A program made the position numbers and the translations under genes. This document shows positions 25,457-34,328 of a stretch of DNA of 45,169 bases, one piece after another (position 1 is the first letter of the stretch; every line of letters begins with the position of its first letter). Source of the DNA: Rhodobacteraceae bacterium UBA6141 (GTDB lineage: Bacteria; Pseudomonadota; Alphaproteobacteria; Rhodobacterales; Rhodobacteraceae); the NCBI GenBank assembly GCA_002423245.1, contig DIVD01000044.1, positions 38,542 to 83,710 on the forward strand. The letters run 5' to 3'. The notes beneath the pieces are model-generated. The model was not told the origin of the DNA, searched no databases, and worked only from the letters and a program-made list of their open reading frames with translations.

Positions 25457-26434
25457 TCACTGGGGCTGAATTCCAGCGCCCTTGATGACGTTCCCCATCC
25501 TCTCCTGCGTCACCCGAACATATTCCGTTTGCTCTTCAGGGCTGTTCGGAGCGGCGTCCATTCCCATTTCCTGCAGTCGCGAACGGACATCGGGCCTGGT
25601 AAGGACCTTCACGCTTTCCGCGTTCAAGCGCTCCACAATGCTCTTCGGAGTACCCCCCGGCGCAGCCAGACCGACCCATGAGGAATATTCGTACTCCGGC
25701 AAGGCAAGCTCGGCGACCGTGGGAAGGTCCGGGAGGAGACCGAGCCGGCCCTTGGTAGTGGCCGCCAGAGCCCGCAAGTCACCGCTCGCGATGAACGGCG
25801 AAGCGACCAGCACATCCGCGACCATGTAATGCAGGCGGCCCGCGATGAGATCCGTCAACGCGGGAGGCTGGCCCTGGTACGGAACCCCCAACGCATCTAT
25901 GCCGGCCATGGAATTGAGCATCACTGCACCCAGCTGCGCCGAGGTGGACCCGTAGCCGTATCTCAACTTGCCCGGATTGGCTTTTGCATATGACAGGAAC
26001 TCGGGGAGCGTCTCTGCCGGCACATCCGGATTGACCAGAACCACGAAACCGATTTCGCCAAGTTTGGTTATGTGCTCAAAATCCTCGACGGAATCGTAGG
26101 GCACGTTCTTGTAAAGCCATTTTGGAAGCGAAAGCTGCGCACCGGAGGTCAGGACCAGCGTGTATCCGTCCGGAGAAGCGGTGGCGCCCTGCTGCGTTCC
26201 CGTGATGCCGACAAAACCCGGACGGTTTTCGACAGTGAACGGCACCCCCATCGGCTCTTGCAACTCTGACGCCATAACGCGTGCAAAGGTATCCGTTCCG
26301 CTCCCGGCAGCGAAGGGCACGATGATTCGAACGGTTTCATCCTTGTCGGGGTAGTCTTGCGCTCCGGCAAGAGCCGGAGCGAGCACCAGCATCAATGCAG
26401 CGCAGACACCTCTCCATTTCGCCAAAGCGACCAT
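25457..26434 (-). CDS. Bug/TctC-family periplasmic solute-binding protein
   Basis: 325 residues with a clear Sec signal peptide (MVALAKWRGVCAALMLVLAP, cleavage after AGA near 25). The mature part has VRIIVPFAAGSGTDTFARVM, GYTLVLTSGAQ and LPTVAEL, the Bug-receptor pattern for carboxylate or carboxamide ligands. Tripartite tricarboxylate transporters need TctA and TctB membrane subunits; none is nearby, so this is an orphan receptor that may use a distant transporter or work as a sensor. GGGAGGGG before the ATG at 26434 is a strong ribosome binding site. It is the first gene of the four-gene catabolic cluster. Confidence 0.93.
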   Translation of the reverse strand: MVALAKWRGVCAALMLVLAPALAGAQDYPDKDETVRIIVPFAAGSGTDTFARVMASELQEPMGVPFTVENRPGFVGITGTQQGATASPDGYTLVLTSGAQLSLPKWLYKNVPYDSVEDFEHITKLGEIGFVVLVNPDVPAETLPEFLSYAKANPGKLRYGYGSTSAQLGAVMLNSMAGIDALGVPYQGQPPALTDLIAGRLHYMVADVLVASPFIASGDLRALAATTKGRLGLLPDLPTVAELALPEYEYSSWVGLAAPGGTPKSIVERLNAESVKVLTRPDVRSRLQEMGMDAAPNSPEEQTEYVRVTQERMGNVIKGAGIQPQ

Positions 26435-26631
26435 GGTGTATTCCCCTCCCTTTTTTCAAGTCAAAGGGTAAGGGGCGCATGCCGGATGTCAATAGGGATC
26501 ATTTCCCCGGGCATCCATGTGGCTGGCACATGGTCCGGACCACGGGGCGCGCCTTCGCGGGCAGCGCCCGCAGTCGCAAGGAGCAGCGACAAGAACCGCG
26601 GCCGGGTCTCTTCGCGGACATGCTGTCGAGG
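26435..26631. other. Region upstream of the Bug-receptor operon
   Basis: 197 bp between the divergent-from-here receptor gene and the 3' end of pbpC. It includes an A/T-rich stretch just before the receptor and a perfect 12-bp palindrome at 26531-26542. No gene is credible. Confidence 0.5.
26531..26542. promoter_or_regulatory. Perfect 12-bp palindrome, possible operator
   Basis: TGGTCCGGACCA lies about 100 bp before the receptor gene. TGGT...ACCA half-sites are used by FadR-subfamily GntR regulators, though the centre spacing here is even rather than odd. No regulator gene is adjacent. Confidence 0.3.
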
Positions 26632-28689
26632 CTAGCGCAGCGCCACCGTCACCGCGGCGGAGCGGCCCTGCGCGTCGATCACCGACAGCGTGACAAAGCC
26701 CGGCCCCTCCAGCGGGATCGCGCTTTCGCGGGCGCGGCCGGCCAGCACCACCGGCGCGCCATTGGCCAGCCATGTGAAGGGCGGCGCACCGTTGCGGACC
26801 TTCACCACCAGCGCGCCGCGCGTCAGGGCAAGCTCGGCGCCGTCGGGCGGGAAGGCCACCTCGGGCGCGCCGGGCGCCGCGGCAGAGAACAGCGCGCCGC
26901 GGGGCCGGAAGCGTTGCAGCGGCTGCGGCAGGCGGGCGTTCGGCACGATCAGCGTGGCGCGCGGCGGCGGGGGCAGCGGGGTCAGCGCCGGGGCCAGCCG
27001 CCCGAACAGCTCGAACAGCACCGGCGCGGCCATATCGCCGCCAAAGGCGCCCGGCACCGGCGTGCCATCGGCGCGGCCCATCCAGACGCCGGCCACATGC
27101 CGCCCGTCAAAGCCCACCGCCAGCGCGTCGCGGTGGCCATAGCTGGTGCCGGTCTTGTAGGCGAGCCGCCCGCGCGGCGCGTTCGGCGGCGGCGCAAGGC
27201 CGGCAAGGATGTCGGCCACCTGCCAGGCCGCTTCGGGCGCGAACAGCGGCTGCGCCAGCGCCCCCGCCCCGCCCGGCAGCGCCGAGAGCCGCACCGGCCG
27301 CCCCAGCCGCGCCAGCGCGGCATAGGCCTGCACCAGATCCTGCAGGCTGATCCCCAGCCCGCCAAGCGCCACCGCAAGGCCCGGCTGGCCGCCCGGCACC
27401 ACCGGCCTTGCCCCCGCGCGTTCCAGCGCCGCCAGCAGCCGCGCCGGGCCCACCGCCTCGGTCAGCGCGACCGCGGGGATGTTCAGCGACAGTTGCAGCG
27501 CCTCGCGCACCGGCAGCGTGCCGCGAAAGCTGCGGTCGAAGTTCTGCGGAGCATAGTTGCCAAAGGCGGCCGGGCGATCCTCGATCAGCGTTTCGGGATG
27601 GGCGAGGCCGTCATCGAAGGCGAGGCCATAGACGAAGGGCTTCAGCGTCGATCCCGGGGATCGCAGCGCCTGCGTCATGTCCACGAACCCGGCGCGGGCA
27701 TCGCTAGTCCAGTCGGCGGCGCCGACGGAGGCCAGGATCTCGCCGGTGCGATGGTCGGCCACGAGGATCGCAACCGACAGCCGGTCGCCGGCAAAGCGCA
27801 CGGCGCGGGCGGCGAGGGCTTCGAGGCTGGCCTGAAGCGCCGCGTCCAGCGTCGTCTCATGCACCTGCCGCAGCGGCGCCGCGCTGCGCAGCCGCTGCGA
27901 CAGGTGCGGGGCAAGCGAGGGGAAGTCCCGGCGGGCGGTGGGCACCGGTTCCGCCCGGGCCGCGGCGATGCGGTCCCTCGCCAGCAGCCCCGCCCGTGCC
28001 ATCCGGTCCAGCACCCGGCCACGCGCGGCGCGGGCCGCTTCGGGTGCGCGGTCGGGGCGGCGGGCTTCGGGCGATTGCGGCAGCGCGACCAGCAGCGCCG
28101 CTTGCGCCGCGGTCAGGCGGCGCGGCTCCTTGCCGAAATAGGCAAGGCTGGCGGCGCGCACCCCTTCGAGGTTGCCGCCATAGGGCGCGAGTTGCAGGTA
28201 GAGTTCCAGGATCCGCGCCTTGTCCAGCCGCCGCTCCAGCGCCAGCGCCAGCCGGATCTGGCGCAGCTTGCCCCGCAGCCGCCCGGTGCCGCTGTCCTCC
28301 AGCAGGCGCGCGACCTGCATGGTCAGCGTCGATCCGCCCGACACAACGCGCCCGTTCAGCGCCGCCTGCCCGGCCGCGCGCAGCATGGCCAGGGGGTCGA
28401 TCCCGGCATGGCGGTAGAAGCGCTTGTCCTCGGAGGCGACCAACATCCGCACGAACAGCGGGTCCACCGGCCCCGGCGCCAGCCGCCAGCGGCCATCGGA
28501 CACGGTGAAGGCGCGCAGCAGGCTGCCGTCGCGGGCGCGCACCTCGACCGAGGTTTCGGGCACAAGCGGCGGCAGCGCCGTTGCCTCCACCCAAGCGTCC
28601 AGCCCATCCCGCGCCGCGGCGGCAAGGAACAGCAGCAGCGCCAGCGCAAGCAGGCCGGGGCCGCCCGCCCGATATGCCCTAGTCGGCAA
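26632..28689 (-). CDS. pbpC: Penicillin-binding protein 1C, bifunctional glycan polymerase/transpeptidase
   Basis: 685 residues. A TM anchor at the N-terminus (LLALALLLFLAAAA) is followed by the GT51 glycosyltransferase domain with SEDKRFYRHAGIDPLA and GGSTLTMQVARLL. The transpeptidase domain carries RSPGSTLKPFVYG (Ser-x-x-Lys), SLNIPAV (SxN) and YKTGTSYGHRDA (KTG). The C-terminal PBP1C domain ends VTLSVIDAQGRSAAVTVALR. The only plausible start is a TTG at 28689, giving an 11-bp overlap with the alpha-2-macroglobulin gene upstream. That gene pair is the same as in E. coli (yfhM-pbpC), where the two products are thought to protect and repair the envelope together. Confidence 0.93.
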   Translation of the reverse strand: MPTRAYRAGGPGLLALALLLFLAAAARDGLDAWVEATALPPLVPETSVEVRARDGSLLRAFTVSDGRWRLAPGPVDPLFVRMLVASEDKRFYRHAGIDPLAMLRAAGQAALNGRVVSGGSTLTMQVARLLEDSGTGRLRGKLRQIRLALALERRLDKARILELYLQLAPYGGNLEGVRAASLAYFGKEPRRLTAAQAALLVALPQSPEARRPDRAPEAARAARGRVLDRMARAGLLARDRIAAARAEPVPTARRDFPSLAPHLSQRLRSAAPLRQVHETTLDAALQASLEALAARAVRFAGDRLSVAILVADHRTGEILASVGAADWTSDARAGFVDMTQALRSPGSTLKPFVYGLAFDDGLAHPETLIEDRPAAFGNYAPQNFDRSFRGTLPVREALQLSLNIPAVALTEAVGPARLLAALERAGARPVVPGGQPGLAVALGGLGISLQDLVQAYAALARLGRPVRLSALPGGAGALAQPLFAPEAAWQVADILAGLAPPPNAPRGRLAYKTGTSYGHRDALAVGFDGRHVAGVWMGRADGTPVPGAFGGDMAAPVLFELFGRLAPALTPLPPPPRATLIVPNARLPQPLQRFRPRGALFSAAAPGAPEVAFPPDGAELALTRGALVVKVRNGAPPFTWLANGAPVVLAGRARESAIPLEGPGFVTLSVIDAQGRSAAVTVALR

Positions 28690-31600
28690 CCGTCACCTGC
28701 CCGGCATCGCTGCGCGCCCGGTAGTCGGGGCGATACATGTCCACGACCGAGGCGGCGGGGTGGTGGAAGCGGCCGGGCGAGACCGCCCGCACCACATAGG
28801 CCAGCCGGAAGGCATCGGTGCCGGACCAGTCCACCGCCGCCACGAAACGCTCCTGCCGGAACTCGGTCATCCGCGCCTCGTCGAGCGTGCCGAGCCAGTC
28901 CAGCGCCGAGATGTCGCCGGCGCGGATCAGGCCGGGGTTGTCGATCTCGAATCCCGCGGGCAGCGGGTCATCGACGATCAGCCGCGCCGCGCCGCCCGCA
29001 AAGGGCACCACCTCCAGCACCGCGACCATCCGCGCGCCCTGCCGGACCGAGGACGGGTCCACCGGCGCGCCCTGCATGTCGTAATAGCTCCGGGTGATCC
29101 GATAGCCGTTGCCGCCGGCAGGCTCGGGTTCGGACGGCACGCCGAAGGTGGTCAGCGTCACCGTCGCCTCGGCCCCCGAGCCGTTGGCGATCCGCACCGC
29201 CGCGCCGCCCGCGGTCTGGTCCTCGAGCATCCGCACCAGCGGGCCGCCGACCGGCGCGCCATCGACGGTGAAGCCCTGCGCCCCCGGCCGGTCGATCAGC
29301 GCGCTGGTGGCCAGCAGCGCCCATGTCGCCTCTTGCGTGGAGAGGGTCCGCCCGGCGAGTCCCGCCGCGACGGCATCGGCGAGCGCATCGACCGGGACCG
29401 CCGTGGACCCCGCTTCCGTCGCCAGCGCCAGCAGCGCCGCGCCGTCGCGCAGCCCGGTGCCGTAATCGGCGCGCCAGACCTGCGGCTCGGGCTGGCCCAG
29501 GCGCTGCGCCATCAGCCGCGCGGCGCGGGTGAACATGGCATCGGCGCGGGTCTGGTCCCCGTAAGCCGCCAGCGCCGCGCCAAGCTGCGCCGCCGCCATC
29601 GGCGTGTCGAACGCGTCCGCCTTCACGTCGGCATAATAGCGCAGATCGCCGATCGCCGCCGCGCCTTCCCGCGCCAGCACCATCATCGCATAGGCATAGG
29701 GCGCGCCACCCGCGTCGAAGTCGGGCGCGTAGTTCAACTGGTTGCGCAGATTGTCCATCGCCGAGCGGAACGCCGTGTCCGGCACCGAATGGCCCGCCGC
29801 CCGCGCCCGGCTGAGGAAATCGGTCACAAAGGCGTCGAGCCACAGATCGCCCGAACCCGCCTGCCAGAGGCCGAAGGCGCCGCTGGCCGACTGGTTCAGC
29901 AGCACCTCGGCAATGGCTTGCGCGATGCGGGGGCGCAGGCCCTCGGCCTCGGCAATCCCCATCGCCTCGGCCACCGAGGAGAGATACAGCAGCGGCAGCG
30001 CGCGCGAGGTGATCTGTTCGGTGCAGCCATAGGGGTAGGCGTCCAGCGCCGCCAGCAGGCCGGGCGCATCGAAGCGCGCGACGGGGCCGACCGCCAGCGT
30101 CGCCCGCCCGGTGCCGGGGATCAGCCCGGCGAAGACATTGGCATCGAAGGTGAACTCCTGCCCCGCCGCAAGGGTGAAGCGGCTTTGCCGGGCGATCCCG
30201 GGGTCGTTCACCTGCACCGGGATCACCAGATCCCTGACCAGGTGCCGCCCGTCGGGCGTGGTCAGCGCGACGCGGATCGACGACAGCCCCTCTGCCGCGC
30301 CCGCCGTGATCGGCACGGACAGGGCCGCCTTGCCAAGCTCGGCCAGATCGACGCCCGAGGGCGCAGCGCCAAGCGTCAGCCCATCGGCGGTGACATCGAG
30401 GCCCATGCGGCCAGCGGGGCTGGTGGCGTGGACAATTTCCAGCAGCAGGCGAGAGTGATCCCCCGGCGCAAGGAAGCGCGGGACCGAGGCGGTCAACACG
30501 ACCGGATCGCGCACCAGCACCTCGGCTTCGGCCTGCCCGATGCCGGTTTTCGACCAGACCACCGCCATCAGCCGCACGGTGCCGTTGAAGGCGGGCAGGT
30601 CGAACCCGGCGCGGGCATAGCCATCGGCGCCAACCTGCACCGGACCCTCGAAATAGGCCACCAGCTCCTCGGTGGGCGGGGGCGACTGCAGCCGCATCCC
30701 GCCGCCCGCATCGCCGCCGGAGCGCACGGTGCCGGGGCTGCCGGCCTGCCCGTCGATCAGCCGGCCATAGGCGTCGCGGAAACCGATGCCCAGCTTGCGC
30801 TGGCCGAAGAAATGCGCCTGCGGGTCCGGCGAGGCAAAGCCGGTGAGGTTGAGGATGCCGACATCGACGGCGGCGATGGTGGCATGGGCGGTCTCGCCCG
30901 GCGCCACGCCCTCCACCTTCAGCGCCACCGGCAAGGCGGCGCGCGGCGCGGCCGAGGCCGGCACCTCGAAGCGCGCGGCCAGCCGCCGCGCACCCGGATC
31001 GACCGCGGCATGGGCAAGCCCGAGCGCGCGGGCCGGGGCGCGGCCCTCGGCAGGCGCGTTCAGCGGGCGCAGCACCGAGGCGGTGACATAGGCGCCCGCG
31101 CCCCAGTCTTCGGTCACGGTCAGCGGGATGGTGGTCTCGCCCGCCGTCACCCGCACGGCGCGGCTTTCGATCAGCCGGTTCGACACCACGTTGACCAGCG
31201 CCACCCCGGCCGCGCGCGGCACGATGCGCAGGGTTGCGGTCTCGCCGGGCGCATAGGCGGGCTTGTCCAGCGCAAGCTCCAGCATGTCGGGCGCATCGCC
31301 GCCCTCGGCAGAGACATACCAGCCGGCAGAGAAGCCCATCGAACTTGCCGCATAACGCCCCGAGGTGGTTTCCACCACGATCTCGTAGTCGCCCCACCCG
31401 GTCGGGGCAGAGACGGTCAGCGGCGCGGCGCCAAGGGTGGCATCGCCCTCGGCCACCACGGTGCGCGTCGTCACCGGCTCCCAGCTCCACTGGCCGTACA
31501 TCACATACCACTGATAGTCCGTCTCGACCCGGTTCACCCGCCAATGCACCGGCTGGACCAGCGGCTTCAGGTCGGGGCCGATCGCCAGCAGGTCGAAGCG

Positions 31601-34144
31601 CGCCTCGGCCCCCTCATCCAGCGCGCCGCCCCTGAAGGCGGGGCGGATGCCGATCACCGGGCCGGCGGGCATCACCGGCCGTTCCAGCCGCCGCTCCACC
31701 GGGCGGCCCGAGCCTTCGGTCAGCCGCACCGCGATGCGCGCCAGCAGCGGCCGGCCCACCTCGCCCATGTCGGGGAACACCACCGGCAGGGTGGCGGTGC
31801 CATCCCCGGCGGTGTCGCCGCGCGCGTTCAGCGTCTCGAACCAGGGCGAGAAGGCTTCGTCATGGCGGCCGAAGCGGTAGCCGTCATGGCCCGGCAGGGT
31901 GTCGGCGGCGGACAGGCGCAGATCGCCCTCGATGCCCAGCCCCGCGCCCGGCGCGCCAAAGAGATAGCGGGCCTCGATGCCGATCTCGGGCAGGGTGTCC
32001 AGCGCCAGCACCTCGCCCGGCAGGGTCAGGTCGAAGTCGATGCGCTCGGGCAGGAAATCCTCGACCAGCAGCGTCTGGCTGGCGAGCGCGGGGGCCTCGG
32101 GGTCGGCGAAGGCCTCCAGCCGCCAGGTGCCGCGCGGGGCATTGCCGGCGATGGGCAGCGCCGCGACATGGCCCCCGGCCCCGGCATCGGGGGCGAGAAC
32201 GCGGGCATATTCCACCCCGTCGGGCCGCATCAGCCGCAGGGTCAGCGGCAGCCCTTCCAGCGCCTCGGTGCGCGGATCGCGGGCCAGCGCGGTGGCGTGC
32301 ACGGTCTCCCCCGCGCGGTAGGCGCCGCGGTCGGTGGTCAGGAACAAATCGATCGGCGGCGCGGCCTCGCGCCCCGCAACGCCGCGGTCGGACAGGTCGC
32401 ACTCGGGATCGGTCAGCGGCAGGAAGGCGAAGTCCTCGGCGTCCGCCACCGTCACCAGCGCCGGCTGTGCACCGCCCCGGCCCGCCGTCATCGCGGCGGG
32501 AAAGCGGGCATAGCCGTCGGCATCGGCGGTCGCGGTGCCGATCACGGCATTCGCGCGCGAGACCAGCGTGACCACCGCGCCCGGCTTCGGCCCGGCATCG
32601 GCGAGCGAGCGCACGAAGACATGCAGCCCGTCGGTGCCCGACAGCGTGGTCAGCCCGAGGTCCGACACGATGAACCATTGCGAGGCGGGCGGATGGTCGT
32701 AGGGGTCCAGCCCCGGCACGGCGGCGGTCAGGATGTAGATGCCGGGTTCGCGATCGCCAAGCGCCTCGTCCAGCGGCAGGCGGGTGGTCATGTCGCGGTT
32801 GACCTCCATCCCCACCTCGGCGGTGCCGGTCCAGATGTCCTCGGCCATCTCGGCGTTGAAGTATTCGGCCTCGTACTGCCCCAGCGGGCGGCCGAAATAG
32901 TCGTTCTGGATCGCGCGGATCAGGTTGCGGTCCGACAGGCGCGACAGGCGCAGATCAAGCGTGCTGGTGTTGACCGTCTGCACCGGCAGGCCGGCGCCCT
33001 CGGCGCGCGGCAGAAGATAGGCGCGGCCGGGGAAGCTGGCGCCGGGGCTGCGGTCGCGCACATAAAGGTTCAGCGCCACATCGGCGGCAAGCTGCTCGCC
33101 CGATTGCGCGGGCAGCCCCTCGCGGAAGGTCACCTCGTAGCGCCGGCCATGGGTCACGCCGGAGATGCAGATCTGCCGGTCCGACGCCTCTACCGCAAGG
33201 CCGGGTTCCGGCAGGCGCAGATAGGTCGCGTAATCGACGCCCGCCTGCAGGAGCGGTTCGTTGAAGATCGCGCAGATCTGCGGGCGGGGGCTGTCGGCGC
33301 GCACCTCGTGGCTTTCGATGCGAAAGCCGTATTTGCCGAGCGCATCCTCCAGCCGCGCGGCGGTATCGTCCCGCGGCTGCAAGGCTTGCGCCAGCCGCAA
33401 TGCCGGGATCGTCTCGCGCCCGCGGCCCACCGCCTCCAGCGCATCCGCCATCACCCACAGCGCGGTGGCGCGCAGGGCGGGAGACCCGGCGCGCAGATAG
33501 CCGTTGATGCTGGCCGACAGCGCGCGGTCGCGGTTTTCCCTGCGCTGGTCGTCGCTCGCGGGCGCGTCCAGCAGCAGGCGCGCGTAGTCCACCCATTGAT
33601 CGGGCGCGTCGGTCAGGTTCAGCGCCGCGCCCAGAAGTTGCGCGGCAGAGGCAAGATCGCCCTCTGCCCGGCGCCGGGCAGAGGCGGCCAGCAGATCCTC
33701 GGCGCTCCGCTCGCCGGCGACATGGCGCGCGCCAAGCCCCCTTGCCTGTTCAAGGGCCACGGTGAAGTCGTCATCGCGCAGGAAGTCCAGCTCTCGCGCG
33801 CGCGCCAAGGCGATGGCCGCAAGGCCAGGCGCCGCGTCGCGCACCCGGCCCGAGATGGCGCCCTGATAGGGCGCGGTGCCGCTGACGACGCTCTTGGGGA
33901 AGCACGAGGCAGAGCGGGTGTTGAAGGTGAAGGCGGTGCATTGGTCATCGGCAAGGCAGGCGGCCTCGCAAGCCTCCAGCGTGGTGTCGAAGATCGAGCG
34001 GATGTCGCCGCCGGGGAAATCGACCCCCTGCGTCAGCACCATGCGGCGTTCGGGAACCAGCGGGCCGTCCTGCGCCCCGGCGGCGGGGGCCTGCAGGGCG
34101 AGCGCCCCGGCGACAAGGGCCATGGCCCTGACCAGACGCAACAT
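28679..34144 (-). CDS. Bacterial alpha-2-macroglobulin with thioester and PAN/Apple domain
   Basis: A periplasmic protease trap of about 1821 residues. A Sec signal peptide (MLRLVRAMALVAGALALQAP, AGA) lacks a lipobox Cys, unlike E. coli YfhM. A Cys-rich PAN/Apple-like segment follows (EACEAACLADDQCTAF, then SASCF). Macroglobulin-like MG domains fill the middle. The thioester motif CTEQ lies in DAYPYGCTEQITSRAL with Cys near residue 1374, so covalent trapping should work. The thioester-domain helices contain QSASGAFGLW and the receptor-like C-terminal domain ends GQVTVAD. GGAGGATCGGTG before 34144 supports this start over the in-frame upstream one. It forms an overlapping pair with pbpC. This is the type I, yfhM-like form. 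Confidence 0.95.
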   Translation of the reverse strand: MLRLVRAMALVAGALALQAPAAGAQDGPLVPERRMVLTQGVDFPGGDIRSIFDTTLEACEAACLADDQCTAFTFNTRSASCFPKSVVSGTAPYQGAISGRVRDAAPGLAAIALARARELDFLRDDDFTVALEQARGLGARHVAGERSAEDLLAASARRRAEGDLASAAQLLGAALNLTDAPDQWVDYARLLLDAPASDDQRRENRDRALSASINGYLRAGSPALRATALWVMADALEAVGRGRETIPALRLAQALQPRDDTAARLEDALGKYGFRIESHEVRADSPRPQICAIFNEPLLQAGVDYATYLRLPEPGLAVEASDRQICISGVTHGRRYEVTFREGLPAQSGEQLAADVALNLYVRDRSPGASFPGRAYLLPRAEGAGLPVQTVNTSTLDLRLSRLSDRNLIRAIQNDYFGRPLGQYEAEYFNAEMAEDIWTGTAEVGMEVNRDMTTRLPLDEALGDREPGIYILTAAVPGLDPYDHPPASQWFIVSDLGLTTLSGTDGLHVFVRSLADAGPKPGAVVTLVSRANAVIGTATADADGYARFPAAMTAGRGGAQPALVTVADAEDFAFLPLTDPECDLSDRGVAGREAAPPIDLFLTTDRGAYRAGETVHATALARDPRTEALEGLPLTLRLMRPDGVEYARVLAPDAGAGGHVAALPIAGNAPRGTWRLEAFADPEAPALASQTLLVEDFLPERIDFDLTLPGEVLALDTLPEIGIEARYLFGAPGAGLGIEGDLRLSAADTLPGHDGYRFGRHDEAFSPWFETLNARGDTAGDGTATLPVVFPDMGEVGRPLLARIAVRLTEGSGRPVERRLERPVMPAGPVIGIRPAFRGGALDEGAEARFDLLAIGPDLKPLVQPVHWRVNRVETDYQWYVMYGQWSWEPVTTRTVVAEGDATLGAAPLTVSAPTGWGDYEIVVETTSGRYAASSMGFSAGWYVSAEGGDAPDMLELALDKPAYAPGETATLRIVPRAAGVALVNVVSNRLIESRAVRVTAGETTIPLTVTEDWGAGAYVTASVLRPLNAPAEGRAPARALGLAHAAVDPGARRLAARFEVPASAAPRAALPVALKVEGVAPGETAHATIAAVDVGILNLTGFASPDPQAHFFGQRKLGIGFRDAYGRLIDGQAGSPGTVRSGGDAGGGMRLQSPPPTEELVAYFEGPVQVGADGYARAGFDLPAFNGTVRLMAVVWSKTGIGQAEAEVLVRDPVVLTASVPRFLAPGDHSRLLLEIVHATSPAGRMGLDVTADGLTLGAAPSGVDLAELGKAALSVPITAGAAEGLSSIRVALTTPDGRHLVRDLVIPVQVNDPGIARQSRFTLAAGQEFTFDANVFAGLIPGTGRATLAVGPVARFDAPGLLAALDAYPYGCTEQITSRALPLLYLSSVAEAMGIAEAEGLRPRIAQAIAEVLLNQSASGAFGLWQAGSGDLWLDAFVTDFLSRARAAGHSVPDTAFRSAMDNLRNQLNYAPDFDAGGAPYAYAMMVLAREGAAAIGDLRYYADVKADAFDTPMAAAQLGAALAAYGDQTRADAMFTRAARLMAQRLGQPEPQVWRADYGTGLRDGAALLALATEAGSTAVPVDALADAVAAGLAGRTLSTQEATWALLATSALIDRPGAQGFTVDGAPVGGPLVRMLEDQTAGGAAVRIANGSGAEATVTLTTFGVPSEPEPAGGNGYRITRSYYDMQGAPVDPSSVRQGARMVAVLEVVPFAGGAARLIVDDPLPAGFEIDNPGLIRAGDISALDWLGTLDEARMTEFRQERFVAAVDWSGTDAFRLAYVVRAVSPGRFHHPAASVVDMYRPDYRARSDAGQVTVAD

Positions 34145-34328
34145 CACCGATCCTCCCCTGGACATTGCCGGGATGCTGGCAGCCGGAGGGGCGCTTTGCA
34201 ATGAGTCGCGGGCCGCGGGAACGGCGGCCGGGCCTTGCCGTCGGCATTAAGCGCATTTTCACCCCGGTCGGCGAGGCTCGCGCAGGGCCGGCAAACGCCG
34301 GTGGCAGAACAGGGACCGGGGATCGCGC
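34145..34328. other. Divergent intergenic region, alpha-2-macroglobulin gene and histidine kinase gene
   Basis: 184 bp. It holds the ribosome binding site GGAGGATCGG for the macroglobulin gene and an AT-richer element GGCATTAAGCGCATTTTCACC at 34243-34263. No clear promoter consensus or gene is visible. Confidence 0.4.

Noticed and set aside
28424..34204. A very long open plus-strand frame antisense to pbpC and the alpha-2-macroglobulin gene
   Set aside because: Arg/Gly/His/Pro/Gln-rich translation without domains, exactly opposite two well-recognised genes. Long antisense frames are expected at this GC content.
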